Positions 1 to 8,646 are shown, counted from the stretch's first letter. The stretch: 64,000 bases of DNA from Chitinophaga skermanii (GCF_003259335.1 NZ_QLLL01000006.1:248001-312000); one strand, 5' to 3'. The notes: generated from the letters alone by a model not told the origin. Numbers and translations: made by a program.

Positions 1-267
1 ATAGTCTTTAATTTGGATACCAGAAAAAAAGCGTAGTGCATCTGCTACGGAATACGTATTCAGTCGCTGCAAAGTGGCACCTTGCAGGCTTTGCGGGGGC
101 GATATATATCGATCGGCCCTTGCACCCAAAATGGAAACTCCTTTCAATTGCTTTGTAGTAGCTGTATCTACTTGTTGTGCAAAAATTTGCATGGTTGGTA
201 TCACAACAAGTAAGCATACGAAAAGCAATGCCTTTTCCAAAGAACGGAGGTGTTCGATGAATTGCAT
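1..267 (-). CDS. TonB-dependent outer-membrane receptor, N-terminal part (BtuB-like, cut by window edge)
   Basis: Only the first 89 codons are in the window; the gene continues past position 1. The product starts with a hydrophobic signal segment (about residues 12-30, ending IFAQQ), then LKGVSILGAR and SVADALRFFSGIQIKDY (73-89). This is the start of a TonB-box/plug region as found in Bacteroidota outer-membrane receptors that import cobalamin or other corrinoids. The ATG at 267 directly precedes the signal peptide. A cobalamin riboswitch lies about 130 bases upstream on the same strand, which makes vitamin B12 or a related corrinoid the likely substrate; this is inference from context. The beta-barrel is not visible here. 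Confidence 0.85.
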   Translation of the reverse strand, partial: MQFIEHLRSLEKALLFVCLLVVIPTMQIFAQQVDTATTKQLKGVSILGARADRYISPPQSLQGATLQRLNTYSVADALRFFSGIQIKDY

Positions 268-395
268 ACTAGATTAAAACTGTTAGATAAATAATATCAA
301 CAGCCTTCGCCATAGGAAAAACCCCATTGAAAATAACAACAATGCTATTGCCAGTACTCTCAAGCTCCATTCCACGAAAGCTTAAAAAACGAATT

Positions 396-576
396 GCATG
401 GCAGGTATTCTGGCTTATCTCAGCGCCAGGCGGCCTTCCCATCTCTATTTTCATAGAAACAGTGGCGAAAGAATGCCTGTGCTTATTATTGAGAATTACA
501 GCAGCGGGACTGCCCGGGAGTTACACCCGAGTTCCCTTTTAATCGCGGATTATGGTAGTAATACGCGAACCAATGC
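396..576 (-). promoter_or_regulatory. Cobalamin (B12) riboswitch
   Basis: On the minus strand the core reads in order: AAAAGGGAA (ending near 532), GGTGTAACTCC, GTCCCGCTGCTGTAA (about 498-512), GCCACTG (461-467), GGGAAGGCC, then the B12 box AAGCCAGAATACCTGCC (400-416). These are the conserved blocks of the AdoCbl-type riboswitch. A P1 stem can be drawn between 570-576 and 396-401. It sits in the leader of the receptor gene that starts at 267 and should lower its expression when cobalamin is abundant. The expression platform between 396 and 267 shows no clear terminator with a U-tract, so control of translation is possible. Confidence 0.95.
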
Positions 577-580
577 GGTG

Positions 581-611
581 CAAATGTAGTGTATTACAAG
601 GGGAAATCAAA
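581..611 (-). promoter_or_regulatory. Bacteroidota-type promoter for the riboswitch/receptor transcript
   Basis: The minus strand has TTTG (608-611), a 19-base spacer, and TACATTTG (581-588). This matches the Bacteroidota vegetative promoter TTTG-N19-TAnnTTTG exactly. Transcription would begin a few bases further on, just before the P1 stem of the riboswitch. Confidence 0.85.
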
Positions 612-678
612 TTTTGTCTTGCAAACGGTGGGGGTATAAGTATGGTTCGGGTATGTATAGTTAATATAAATCCTATTT

Positions 679-753
679 GTTACTTTCTTTGCTTCTCCAA
701 AGAAAGTAACCAAAGAAAGGAGGAAAAACGGCGAAAGACTGCGTCGCCGTTTT
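679..753. repeat. Composite double-hairpin repeat
   Basis: Two adjacent inverted repeats are visible. The first is a perfect 13-bp palindrome arm pair (679-691 and 698-710, GTTACTTTCTTTG) with a 6-base loop. The second is a 9-bp pair (725-733 and 745-753, AAAACGGCG) with an 11-base loop. Sequences of this type (an arm of TTACTTTCTTTG followed by an aaggag-like linker and a GC-rich hairpin) recur between genes in several Bacteroidota genomes as I remember them, but I cannot check copy number here. It lies in an otherwise gene-free stretch. Confidence 0.6.
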
Positions 754-1100
754 ATCGGGATGTCGATGGGGCTTTGGTGCTACTGTGGTGAATGGCGTTA
801 GGTCTTTGGGGGGCGTGTTGTGTTGGGGTGTGGTTTGTTGTTGTTGGGGTTATGTTCGCTTGGGAGCAAGAGAATAATTGATTTTTCTAATTTAGTGTTT
901 ACGTAGTGAAATATATACACATGAAAAGTATACAACTGAATTTCTCGTCCATCCTATGTAATGCAATGCTTTTCTACATGGATAATTATGTGTGTTGGAT
1001 AATGAAGAAAGTATGCATTTTGTGGAGAAAATCGTTTGGACTACTTACTGGGGTTTTAATGTACAATATTGCGAGGTTATTTACTTGTGTTTAGGGAAAT
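754..1100. other. Gene-free stretch
   Basis: About 350 bases with no convincing gene. Positions 800-860 are G/T-rich on the plus strand (runs of GTGTTG and TTGTTG). The only open frames are short and lack family resemblance or a plausible start context. No RNA gene was recognised. Confidence 0.5.
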
Positions 1101-1107
1101 GTAATGG

Positions 1108-1128
1108 GGGGATGCTAGGTGCATCCCC
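1108..1128 (-). terminator. Hairpin after GH20 gene
   Basis: Perfect 8-bp arms GGGGATGC / GCATCCCC with a 5-base loop lie 10 bases past the stop codon of the hexosaminidase gene. No strong U-tract follows on the minus strand, so it may protect the 3' end rather than terminate by itself. Confidence 0.55.
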
Positions 1129-1137
1129 TTGTAATAT

Positions 1138-2757
1138 TTAGTCTTTATAATCGCTTACCGTACGTTTCTTTGGAATGGGTTCGCTATGTAAAGTGGGTGT
1201 TGTTGGATTGTAGTAGTAGATATTGGCTTCATCGAAAAGTGGGAACTGGCGTTCTAGCTTTTGTAGGAAGGCTGGGTAATCTTTTTGGGATGGAGGTGTC
1301 CAGGACATTTCGGCGAAGGCGCAAATGCGGGGGAACAGAAGGTAATCGAGGCGTTCGTTGTTGGACACTGTTTCAGTCCATAGGTTGGCTTGCACGCCTT
1401 TGATGAGGTATTGTTGATTGGGTTTCGCCAAGGATAGTGGAGAGAATTGGTATACTTCTTCCAGTGGATTATAGCGTTTGTTCCATTTACGGCCGTGGCG
1501 ATGGGTACTGTCTTGTACGAAATCGAAGTATAATGGTAGGCGGGGACAAATAACTGTACTATATCCTTTTTGAAGGGCTAATTCGAGTTGTTGGGGTTTG
1601 TCGTGACGCCACCAGTAGATGATTGTTTTTTCGCGCGGTAGATCAGCTTCTGCCATTTCATCCCAGGCAAGTACTTTTGCTTGGAGAGACATGATGGTAT
1701 CGGCCATGCGCTGCATGAAATAGTTTTCGACTGCTTTTAAATCCTTTAGTTGTTTGCGTTGCATTAATTGTTGAATGGCTGGGTCTTTCGGCCATTCTTC
1801 GTTGCCATAGCTTACTTCGTCTCCACCAATGTGGAGCATGCGAGAAGGGAAAAGTGTATTGGCTTCACGGAGAATATTGGTAAGATAATCGTATGTTTCT
1901 TCTTTTGCTGGGTTGAAGGTAAACATAGGATGTGCTTTCGAACCACCTCCGCTATATTGTGGGTACGCTTTATTAGCGGCAGTAGCATGACCGGGCATGT
2001 CTATTTCCGGCACCACCGTTATGAAACGTTCTGCTGCGTATTGTACAATTTCCTTTATATCGGCTTGGGTATAGTATTTAGCGGGTGCTATAGCATTGGT
2101 GAAGTCGCCTACGCCGCCAATTAAGGCTAACTTGGGATATTGCTTCACTTCGAATCGCCAACCTTGTTCGTCGGTTAAATGCCAATGGAAGGTATTCAAT
2201 TTATAAAAAGCCATCCAATCCAATAAAGACTTCACCTTCTCTTTCCCGAAAAAATGGCGGGCTTCATCTAACATAAACCCGCGCCAGCCTAATAATGGGG
2301 CATCATCAATATTCCAGCAAGGCAAAGCCACCGTATTATTCTTGGCTGCTTGTATTCGCGATAATTGCAACAGCGATACCAAGCCATAGAAGATTCCGTT
2401 CGGGGTATTCGCTTGTATTACAATTTTATTTGGCTGCATTACTACGCTATAAGCAGATACATCTTTATTCGCCAATTTCTTCAGCTCTAATGAAATATGC
2501 GCACCAGTAGGATTACTAGCGACTTGCAATGGGATATTCTTCGATTGTAAAATTGCTTGTTGAAAGTAATAGGCTACAGGCTGTAATGATAGATCGCTGT
2601 AAGTAATGGGTGTGTAGGTCGACAATACAAATTCCCCGTTTCCTGCAGATGATTTAGCAGGTTGAGGAATGATTGGACAATTCGATTGTTGTGCATGTGC
2701 GATCATTACATAGCACATACATAACATCAACGTGAATAACGCGGAAATACGCAGCAT
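1138..2757 (-). CDS. Beta-N-acetylhexosaminidase, GH20
   Basis: A 539-residue secreted enzyme that removes terminal beta-linked N-acetylglucosamine or N-acetylgalactosamine. Residues 1-22 form a signal peptide ending AHAQ. An N-terminal GH20b-type domain (about 25-145) is followed by the catalytic barrel: LLGWRGFMLDEARHFF (155-170), HWHLTDEQGW (191-200), PEIDMPGHA (250-258) and LHIGGDEVSY (308-317). D313-E314 are the substrate-assisted catalytic pair. Length is normal for single-domain Bacteroidota GH20 enzymes. It is divergent from the GH78 gene at 2985, and the minus-strand match TAGTTTTG (2781-2788) could be its -7 element. It is not part of the SusC/D locus and may act alone on glycoconjugates or chitobiose. 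Confidence 0.95.
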   Translation of the reverse strand: MLRISALFTLMLCMCYVMIAHAQQSNCPIIPQPAKSSAGNGEFVLSTYTPITYSDLSLQPVAYYFQQAILQSKNIPLQVASNPTGAHISLELKKLANKDVSAYSVVMQPNKIVIQANTPNGIFYGLVSLLQLSRIQAAKNNTVALPCWNIDDAPLLGWRGFMLDEARHFFGKEKVKSLLDWMAFYKLNTFHWHLTDEQGWRFEVKQYPKLALIGGVGDFTNAIAPAKYYTQADIKEIVQYAAERFITVVPEIDMPGHATAANKAYPQYSGGGSKAHPMFTFNPAKEETYDYLTNILREANTLFPSRMLHIGGDEVSYGNEEWPKDPAIQQLMQRKQLKDLKAVENYFMQRMADTIMSLQAKVLAWDEMAEADLPREKTIIYWWRHDKPQQLELALQKGYSTVICPRLPLYFDFVQDSTHRHGRKWNKRYNPLEEVYQFSPLSLAKPNQQYLIKGVQANLWTETVSNNERLDYLLFPRICAFAEMSWTPPSQKDYPAFLQKLERQFPLFDEANIYYYNPTTPTLHSEPIPKKRTVSDYKD

Positions 2758-2984
2758 GGATCAAAATTTTTATAATGATACAAAACTAGAAGAATACTTA
2801 ATAGTTATACTGCAAATAACACCAGTATCTTGCAAATCAATATTATGATGGCAAAGAGCCCATTGAACGATTATAACAGGTAACTTACATTGAAACAACC
2901 GCATTTTGTCGATTGATGGATAGCCGGTTTTGATAATCGACCCGAACGCCGTATTTTTCCCGTCCATCAACACAAAATCTATAC

Positions 2985-5645
2985 ATGTTTCGTCGAGTTA
3001 TAATGACCGTGCTTTTTGCCGGGATTTGTGCCAGCGCTATTGCCAGCGACTTTACTTTACAGCGTTTACAATGTGAATACATGGTTCGCCCGTTGGGGAT
3101 AGATGCTGTACAACCCCGATTTACTTGGCAAATGGCAACTCCAAACCAGCCAGCAAAACAAGTAGCTTTCGTAATTCGCCTAGCGGCCGACAGCACAACG
3201 TTGGCCAGCCAACCCAGCTTCACCAGCGAAAAAATACAGTCGGGCCAACAACTATTCACATATAACGGTCCTACGCTAAAACCATTTACCAAGTACTATT
3301 GGCAGGTGCAAACATGGGATCAAGATGGGCATACACACATAGCAACCAGTAGTTTTGAAACCGGGATGGTGAATAAAAACAATTGGAAAGGTGCGTGGAT
3401 TGCAGATCGCCTCGATATCCATGCCAAGCCTGCTCCCCTCTTCCGCAGGGCATTTCAAGCCAATAAACCCATTAAGCAAGCACGCGCATACATTGCCGCG
3501 GGTGGCTTGTACGAGTTATATATCAACGGGCAAAAGATCAGCTCGCACCAGCTAGATCCTATGTATACCCGCTTCGATCGACGCACATTGTATGTAACAC
3601 ATGATGTAACAACCGCTTTACAACAAGGCAAAAACGCCGTGGGTGTTATGCTTGGAAATGGCTGGTATAACCATCAATCTACCGCTGTATGGGATTTTCA
3701 TAAGGCACCTTGGCGTGCACGTCCTACTTTCTGTATGGACCTCCGCATTACTTATACCGATGGCACGGAAGAAACCATTGCAACCGATCGCGATTGGCGC
3801 ACATCATTATCACCCGTAGTTTTCAATAGTATTTACACAGCAGAACATATTGATGCACGCAAAATCCAAAACGGTTGGAATACGGCTAATTTCGATGATA
3901 GTAAATGGGGTGGTATCATATACCGTGCTGCACCATCTATGAATATAGTGTCGCAGGTAATGCATCCCATCGAACGGGTAGAAACCATTCTACCGGTATC
4001 GATGCGCAAAATCAATGATCGTCAATATATTTTCGACTTAGGACGGAATATCAGCGGCGTCTCTGAAATTACATTGAAAGGTGATGCCGGTACAGAAATT
4101 AGGGTACGACATAGTGAATTACTGGATAGCGCAGGCAATATTGACATGTCAAACATTGATGTACACTACCGTCCTACCGACGATAAAGATCCATTTCAAG
4201 TAGACATTTACACACTTGCGGGTATAGGCACTGAAACTTTCTCTCCACACTTTAACTACAAAGGATTTCAATACATTGAAGTAACTAGTAGTACACCTAT
4301 AGCACTTACGAAAGAAAGCGTGGTGGCTTACTTTATGCACAGTAAAGTACCGCCAATAGGTGTTATCAGCACATCCCAAAGCACCTTGCAAAAGCTATGG
4401 TGGGCAACGAATAACGCTTATTTATCGAACCTATTTGGCTATCCAACAGATTGTCCACAGCGCGAAAAGAATGGCTGGACTGGCGATGCACATATAGCTG
4501 TAGAAACCGGGTTGTACAATTTCGATGCTATTACGGTGTATGAAAAGTGGCTAGCGGATCACCGCGACGAGCAGCAACCGAACGGTGTATTACCTTCGAT
4601 TATACCTACGGGTGGTTGGGGCTACGAATGGGGTAACGGTCCAGATTGGACGAGCACCATTGCCATCATTCCTTGGCAAGTATATATGTTTTATGGCGAT
4701 ACTACCCTCCTTTCACGCTCGTACGAAGCCATGAAAGCATACGTAAACCACATCACCGATATTTCCCCGGACGGCATTACTACTTGGGGATTGGGCGATT
4801 GGGTACCCGTAAAATCTACCACACCTGTACCTTTCACATCTACGGCATACTATTTCGCCGATGCTACCATTGTAGCAAAAGCAGCCAAGATATTGGGCAA
4901 AACAGGCGATTACATTCAATATTCCAAATTAGCGAACACGATTAAAAATGCCTTCAACGAAAAGTATTTAGACCGATTGAATGCAACGTACGGGAAAGGT
5001 CAACAAACGGAAATGAGTGTACCATTATATTGGGGCCTTGTACCGAATGAACTAAAGTCGGTTGTTGCTGCAAACTTAGCGAAACGCGTAGCGCAAGACA
5101 ATTACCACCTTGATGTAGGCCTACTAGGAACCAAGGCGATATTGAATGCACTAACTGAAAATGGGTACGACGATGTTGCCTATAAAGTAGCTTCGCAGAA
5201 AACCTTCCCATCATGGGGTTACTGGGTGGAAAACGGTGCTACTACTTTATGGGAAAACTGGCCACTAAAAGCCAAATCCGATATTTCGCGCAACCATATT
5301 ATGTTTGGCGAAATTGGGGCATGGTTGTATAAGGGTATTGCAGGTATATACCCCGATGAAAACCAAGCAGGCTTTAAACACATTTTACTCAAACCTTATT
5401 TCCCGGCCGACTTGAACGATTTTGCGGTGAGCCACGAAGGGCCCTACGGTCAAATCAGCACGTTGTTCCAACGCAATAAGAAAGTGATTACTTACCAAGT
5501 AACCATTCCACCGAATAGTTCAGCTACATTAACGTTTAAAGGCATCTTTAAAAGCGTTCAAATGAAAGTTGATGGCAAATTAACGCCTGTAAGTACGCAG
5601 GATATTGCATTATCGGCAGGTACTTATCAATTTGAATTGAAATAA
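2985..5645 (+). CDS. Alpha-L-rhamnosidase, GH78
   Basis: An 886-residue secreted enzyme that inverts configuration while cleaving terminal alpha-L-rhamnose. After a signal peptide (1-21, ending AIAS) comes the usual N-terminal opening LQCEYMVRPLGID (28-40), then beta-sandwich domains including the GWYN and WDFHKAPWRARP regions (226-247). The (alpha/alpha)6 barrel contains the family signature DCPQREKNGWTGDA (489-502), which carries the putative acid residue E494. HIMFGEIGAWLYKGIAGI lies further on, then a C-terminal beta-sandwich. Length is typical. It is transcribed away from the GH20 gene with a 227-base shared upstream region, and a terminator follows the stop. Confidence 0.95.
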   Translation: MFRRVIMTVLFAGICASAIASDFTLQRLQCEYMVRPLGIDAVQPRFTWQMATPNQPAKQVAFVIRLAADSTTLASQPSFTSEKIQSGQQLFTYNGPTLKPFTKYYWQVQTWDQDGHTHIATSSFETGMVNKNNWKGAWIADRLDIHAKPAPLFRRAFQANKPIKQARAYIAAGGLYELYINGQKISSHQLDPMYTRFDRRTLYVTHDVTTALQQGKNAVGVMLGNGWYNHQSTAVWDFHKAPWRARPTFCMDLRITYTDGTEETIATDRDWRTSLSPVVFNSIYTAEHIDARKIQNGWNTANFDDSKWGGIIYRAAPSMNIVSQVMHPIERVETILPVSMRKINDRQYIFDLGRNISGVSEITLKGDAGTEIRVRHSELLDSAGNIDMSNIDVHYRPTDDKDPFQVDIYTLAGIGTETFSPHFNYKGFQYIEVTSSTPIALTKESVVAYFMHSKVPPIGVISTSQSTLQKLWWATNNAYLSNLFGYPTDCPQREKNGWTGDAHIAVETGLYNFDAITVYEKWLADHRDEQQPNGVLPSIIPTGGWGYEWGNGPDWTSTIAIIPWQVYMFYGDTTLLSRSYEAMKAYVNHITDISPDGITTWGLGDWVPVKSTTPVPFTSTAYYFADATIVAKAAKILGKTGDYIQYSKLANTIKNAFNEKYLDRLNATYGKGQQTEMSVPLYWGLVPNELKSVVAANLAKRVAQDNYHLDVGLLGTKAILNALTENGYDDVAYKVASQKTFPSWGYWVENGATTLWENWPLKAKSDISRNHIMFGEIGAWLYKGIAGIYPDENQAGFKHILLKPYFPADLNDFAVSHEGPYGQISTLFQRNKKVITYQVTIPPNSSATLTFKGIFKSVQMKVDGKLTPVSTQDIALSAGTYQFELK

Positions 5646-5662
5646 ATCATCTTCAATGGAAG

Positions 5663-5703
5663 GCCAATATGCATTACGTTAGTGGATGTGTATTGGCTTT
5701 TTT
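5663..5703 (+). terminator. Rho-independent terminator of the GH78 gene
   Basis: GCCAATA (5663-5669) pairs with TATTGGC (5691-5697), followed at once by six T. The stem overlaps the 3' end of the convergent hypothetical gene that stops at 5674. Confidence 0.7.
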
Positions 5704-6750
5704 GTTGGGAGGTGGCATGAAATGATTGATTTCCTTGGATGCGTTAATGACCGGCTGCTTTCGCTTGCCCTTGCTATTACCATTTTGCGGTATAGGTATG
5801 TTTGATTGATGTAGCATATCCAGTGCCGAAACGGTGACGGCTGCTGTTGGTTTAACAGGTACTTTCTTCGGTGTTGCACTGGCTACTCGTTTAGGCTTAC
5901 TGGGTTCTTGCATCGTTGCCCGCATTCCTTTATTTTTCGGTACTGTTGGGGGTACTGCATCCTTTGCTGCTTTTTTGTTAGCGCTGGGTAACGCCGACAG
6001 TTTGGCCGGCTTTGGGAACACTTCAGCTATAGCCATCGCATTCAAGCGATTGCCTTTTACACTGTACGCTCGGCCATTTTCTATTTCCACGAATGCAATT
6101 CCTACCGACACAAATAAATGCCGTGGATCGTCTGCTAAGAAGGTGAGCGGTAATACAAATGCTTCTACCATGGGTGCATCTAAAGGTAACGTATTCGTTA
6201 CCATGCAAGTTGTTTCTGTTTGATGGTTGTCGAAGTTAATCGCGTGAATAGAGGCTACCATTTTGAAATGCGTAGCATTTTTCGGTGCGCGTATTTCATT
6301 TAGCGGGGTAAATGCAGGAAATGCCACCGCAGCTTGACCTAACGAGCGATCTAGTGTTACTTTATACTTTGCATTACAAGTACGATAGAACTTAGCTTGC
6401 TGGTTGAATTGAAAATCATCTAGTACGGTAACGTTGCCTGCTTCTACAGTACGCATACCACGTTCATGGGTGGTATCTGCTTTCAAGGCCTCGAATAGTT
6501 TGGAAGACAACCTTCTGTACATTGTACTGTCTGGGAACAAGTTTGTTATCTCGCTAAAAGCCATACGAATATTAGCGGCCACTTGCGCAACCTTGCCAAA
6601 TTCCTTGCGGTGTGAACGAATGCCATCGTACCGCTCGCTATCCCAGTTAATTGTTTTCTGTAGGCGGCCATTCTTCATAAAGCCACTTTCCTTTAGAAAG
6701 GTGAAAATTTGTTCCAAATCTTGGAAACTTAAATTAGATCGCTTTTTCAT
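5674..6750 (-). CDS. Hypothetical protein, two-part, unknown function
   Basis: The 358-residue product is not assigned to a named family. Residues 1-45 are a short helical region with a basic start (MKKRSNLSFQDLEQIF). Residues 46-110 contain RSHRKEFGKVAQVAANIRMAF and DSTMYRRLSSKLFEALKAD, then GFQFN-like FQFN (119-122). This pattern I associate with a multicopy family of unstudied Bacteroidota proteins. Residues 125-245 look like a beta-rich domain. From about 246 on the chain is rich in K, P and A and probably disordered. There is no signal peptide or membrane segment. It is transcribed alone, convergent with GH78, with an 845-base gene-free region upstream that contains an 11-bp-period repeat array. 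Confidence 0.75.
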   Translation of the reverse strand: MKKRSNLSFQDLEQIFTFLKESGFMKNGRLQKTINWDSERYDGIRSHRKEFGKVAQVAANIRMAFSEITNLFPDSTMYRRLSSKLFEALKADTTHERGMRTVEAGNVTVLDDFQFNQQAKFYRTCNAKYKVTLDRSLGQAAVAFPAFTPLNEIRAPKNATHFKMVASIHAINFDNHQTETTCMVTNTLPLDAPMVEAFVLPLTFLADDPRHLFVSVGIAFVEIENGRAYSVKGNRLNAMAIAEVFPKPAKLSALPSANKKAAKDAVPPTVPKNKGMRATMQEPSKPKRVASATPKKVPVKPTAAVTVSALDMLHQSNIPIPQNGNSKGKRKQPVINASKEINHFMPPPNKKANTHPLT

Positions 6751-7061
6751 TTTGGATCATTTTTAGGTTAACTCGGCCAATGTGCGCCGTTAAAATGAAG
6801 ATAATAAAAAATCAAATTAAATCCGCAAAAATTTTCGACTTTTTTATTCTTACATTCTTTGTATAAAACATTAGTAACCAATAAATTACTTTACACTGTA
6901 AGCAACTATATATCCATGAAAAAACGATATAGAAATCGCTCTAAATAAGGGGTTACAATTAGAAGAAATGGGTGATAAATTAAGGCGTATGTAACAAGGT
7001 ATTGATAACAATGTATAATGCAATAGGCTGAATCTGAACGAAGCAGCACAAAATCACGATT
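6751..7061. other. Gene-free region upstream of the 11-bp array
   Basis: AT-rich spacer between the hypothetical gene and the repeat array. From about 6985 onward, faint units of 11 bases (for example ending TATGT, TATT, AATGT) run into the clear array, so this part may be a decayed extension of it. No gene was recognised. Confidence 0.45.
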
Positions 7062-7248
7062 GGTAATAAGGGAACAATAAGGAAGTAATAAGGGAACAGT
7101 TGGGTAACTACGATGAAGTATAAGGGTAAATACGATGTAAGTACGAAGGAGTTATAGTGAAACTACATGGAATTTACATGGAAAGTACAAGAGATTTACT
7201 TGGAAAGAGCATGGGAAAAGCATGAGAATAGCATACTTATATATTTAG
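7062..7248. repeat. Degenerate tandem array, 11-bp period, about 17 units
   Basis: Cut into consecutive 11-mers from 7062, the sequence reads GGTAATAAGGG, AACAATAAGGA, AGTAATAAGGG, AACAGTTGGGT, AACTACGATGA, AGTATAAGGGT, AAATACGATGT, AAGTACGAAGG, AGTTATAGTGA, AACTACATGGA, ATTTACATGGA, AAGTACAAGAG, ATTTACTTGGA, AAGAGCATGGG, AAAAGCATGAG, AATAGCATACT. Positions 4-5 are mostly TA and positions 9-10 mostly GG or TG, and the phase is kept without slips across 176 bases. Neighbouring units resemble each other more than distant ones. The period is not a multiple of three and stops occur in all frames, so it is not coding. No named repeat family is recognised. Confidence 0.8.
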
Positions 7249-7595
7249 CATCACAGTCTTAAATAGGGGAATTACTTCGTAAGAACCTCACAACAAGCTG
7301 GTTTTCATTTAATCAACAAAAGTAAAGTCCTTCATGATCATTTTTCGCAAGGCAAATGACAAAAGAAGGTAGCTACCAGGGAAGTAACACCTAAACGAGC
7401 TACAGGGCTTTTATTGTTTGATTCATTTGGCGTATGCTTGCTCCACTTACTAGAGGTGACTATACTACAAATATACGTAATACCATTGGCTATTAAGTTG
7501 CATACAGCCATTTAATTCATGTTCAATCTTGCCTAAAAAAAGTGACTGATATGGCAGCTATGCGAACAAATTAGGCAACAGGTTGTTGGAAAAAC
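7249..7595. other. Gene-free leader region of the pseudo-receiver/Crp gene
   Basis: About 350 bases without a convincing reading frame or RNA gene. It presumably contains the promoter of the gene at 7596, but no full TTTG/TAnnTTTG pair was found. Confidence 0.4.
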
Positions 7596-8642
7596 ATGCT
7601 AACGCTTTTACTTATCAATAACGACCACCTGGCTACTGAAGACATGGCGGCGGTGCTGCGTTTAGAAGAATACGAAGTTTTAATAGCCGGTACCGGCGAG
7701 TTGGGTATTGAATTAGCGCAAGAAAACTTGCCTAGTTTAATTATCTGCAAAACGGGTATGCCTGGGATTGATGCATTTGGGGTGATGAAGGCTGTGCGTA
7801 AGCGCGATGCATTGAACTTAGTGCCTTTTGTGTTTTGGTCGGATGAATGGAACCCACATACGTTTAGAACTGCTATGGACGAAGGGGCAGATGATTTTAT
7901 CTTCCCTCCCTTCAACAACCACAACTTGCTAACACTTGTTAAGAACCGCATTAAACGTAGCCAGCAACAACTCAAAAAAGCACGAAAATTATCCACCGAA
8001 GGCAACACAACCGTTACACAAGCTATCCACCAACTCATTAGCAACCGCAACACCATTCGTTTAGCCCCTTACGAAACCGTTTACAAGGAAGGAGGTATAC
8101 CCCGCAATTTCTACTATATACTATCTGGGAAAGTGAAAACGGTGAAAACACATAATGATGGGAAGGAACTTGTAATAGGCCTATATAAAAAGAAAGACTT
8201 CTTTGGTTACATGGCAATACTTGAAAATACACATTACTTAGCGACTGCCATCACTATGGAAGAAACCGAGTTAGTGGTGATTCCAAAAGAAGATGCCATC
8301 GATATACTTGAACAGTCGCCTTCTATCCTCAACCGACTTATTCTTATGTTGGCCAATAATCTTACTGAAAAGGAAGAAAGACTTGTTAGTATTGCTTACA
8401 ATTCACTCCGCAATAAAGTAGCCAGTGCGCTCATTCATCTACGTGATAAATATAAATCCGACGATCAACATCCCTTTAAAATCAGCATTCCCCGCGATGA
8501 ATTAGCTTCTATTGCAGGTACTGCCACAGAGTCGTTAATTCGTACGCTACATGATTTCAAGTCGGAGAAACTGATACAAATAGCGAAAGGGAAAATTGAA
8601 TTATTACATGAAGAAAAGTTAGAACGCATTGCCAATAAATAA
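7596..8642 (+). CDS. Pseudo-receiver fused to Crp/Fnr-type transcription factor
   Basis: A 348-residue cytoplasmic regulator. Residues 1-120 have a response-regulator fold (LLLINNDHLATEDM at the start, GADDF near 103). However, the phosphoacceptor position in LIICKTGMPG is K52 where an Asp is expected, and the acidic pair is reduced to N9-D10. Residues 135-250 form a cyclic-nucleotide-binding-like beta barrel (FYYILSGKVKTV, FFGYMAI). Residues 255-348 are a Crp winged helix with ISIPRDELASIAGTATESLIRTL as the recognition part. Crp domains are usually not fused to receivers, and here the receiver cannot be phosphorylated in the normal way, so it probably serves as a protein-interaction or ligand module. 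The target is unknown; the divergent OmpA-type lipoprotein is not obviously linked. Confidence 0.88.
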   Translation: MLTLLLINNDHLATEDMAAVLRLEEYEVLIAGTGELGIELAQENLPSLIICKTGMPGIDAFGVMKAVRKRDALNLVPFVFWSDEWNPHTFRTAMDEGADDFIFPPFNNHNLLTLVKNRIKRSQQQLKKARKLSTEGNTTVTQAIHQLISNRNTIRLAPYETVYKEGGIPRNFYYILSGKVKTVKTHNDGKELVIGLYKKKDFFGYMAILENTHYLATAITMEETELVVIPKEDAIDILEQSPSILNRLILMLANNLTEKEERLVSIAYNSLRNKVASALIHLRDKYKSDDQHPFKISIPRDELASIAGTATESLIRTLHDFKSEKLIQIAKGKIELLHEEKLERIANK

Positions 8643-8646
8643 AAAA

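Noticed and set aside
552-791. Small coding frame across the double-hairpin repeat
   Set aside because: The frame is explained by the inverted-repeat DNA, has no start context, and overlaps the promoter and riboswitch of the opposite strand.
1138-5645. GH20 and GH78 as part of the SusC/D polysaccharide locus
   Set aside because: They are 13 kb away from the locus, divergent from each other and separated by unrelated genes and terminators.
7062-7248. CRISPR array
   Set aside because: Units are 11 bases, degenerate and directly adjacent, without unique spacers, and no cas genes are in the window.
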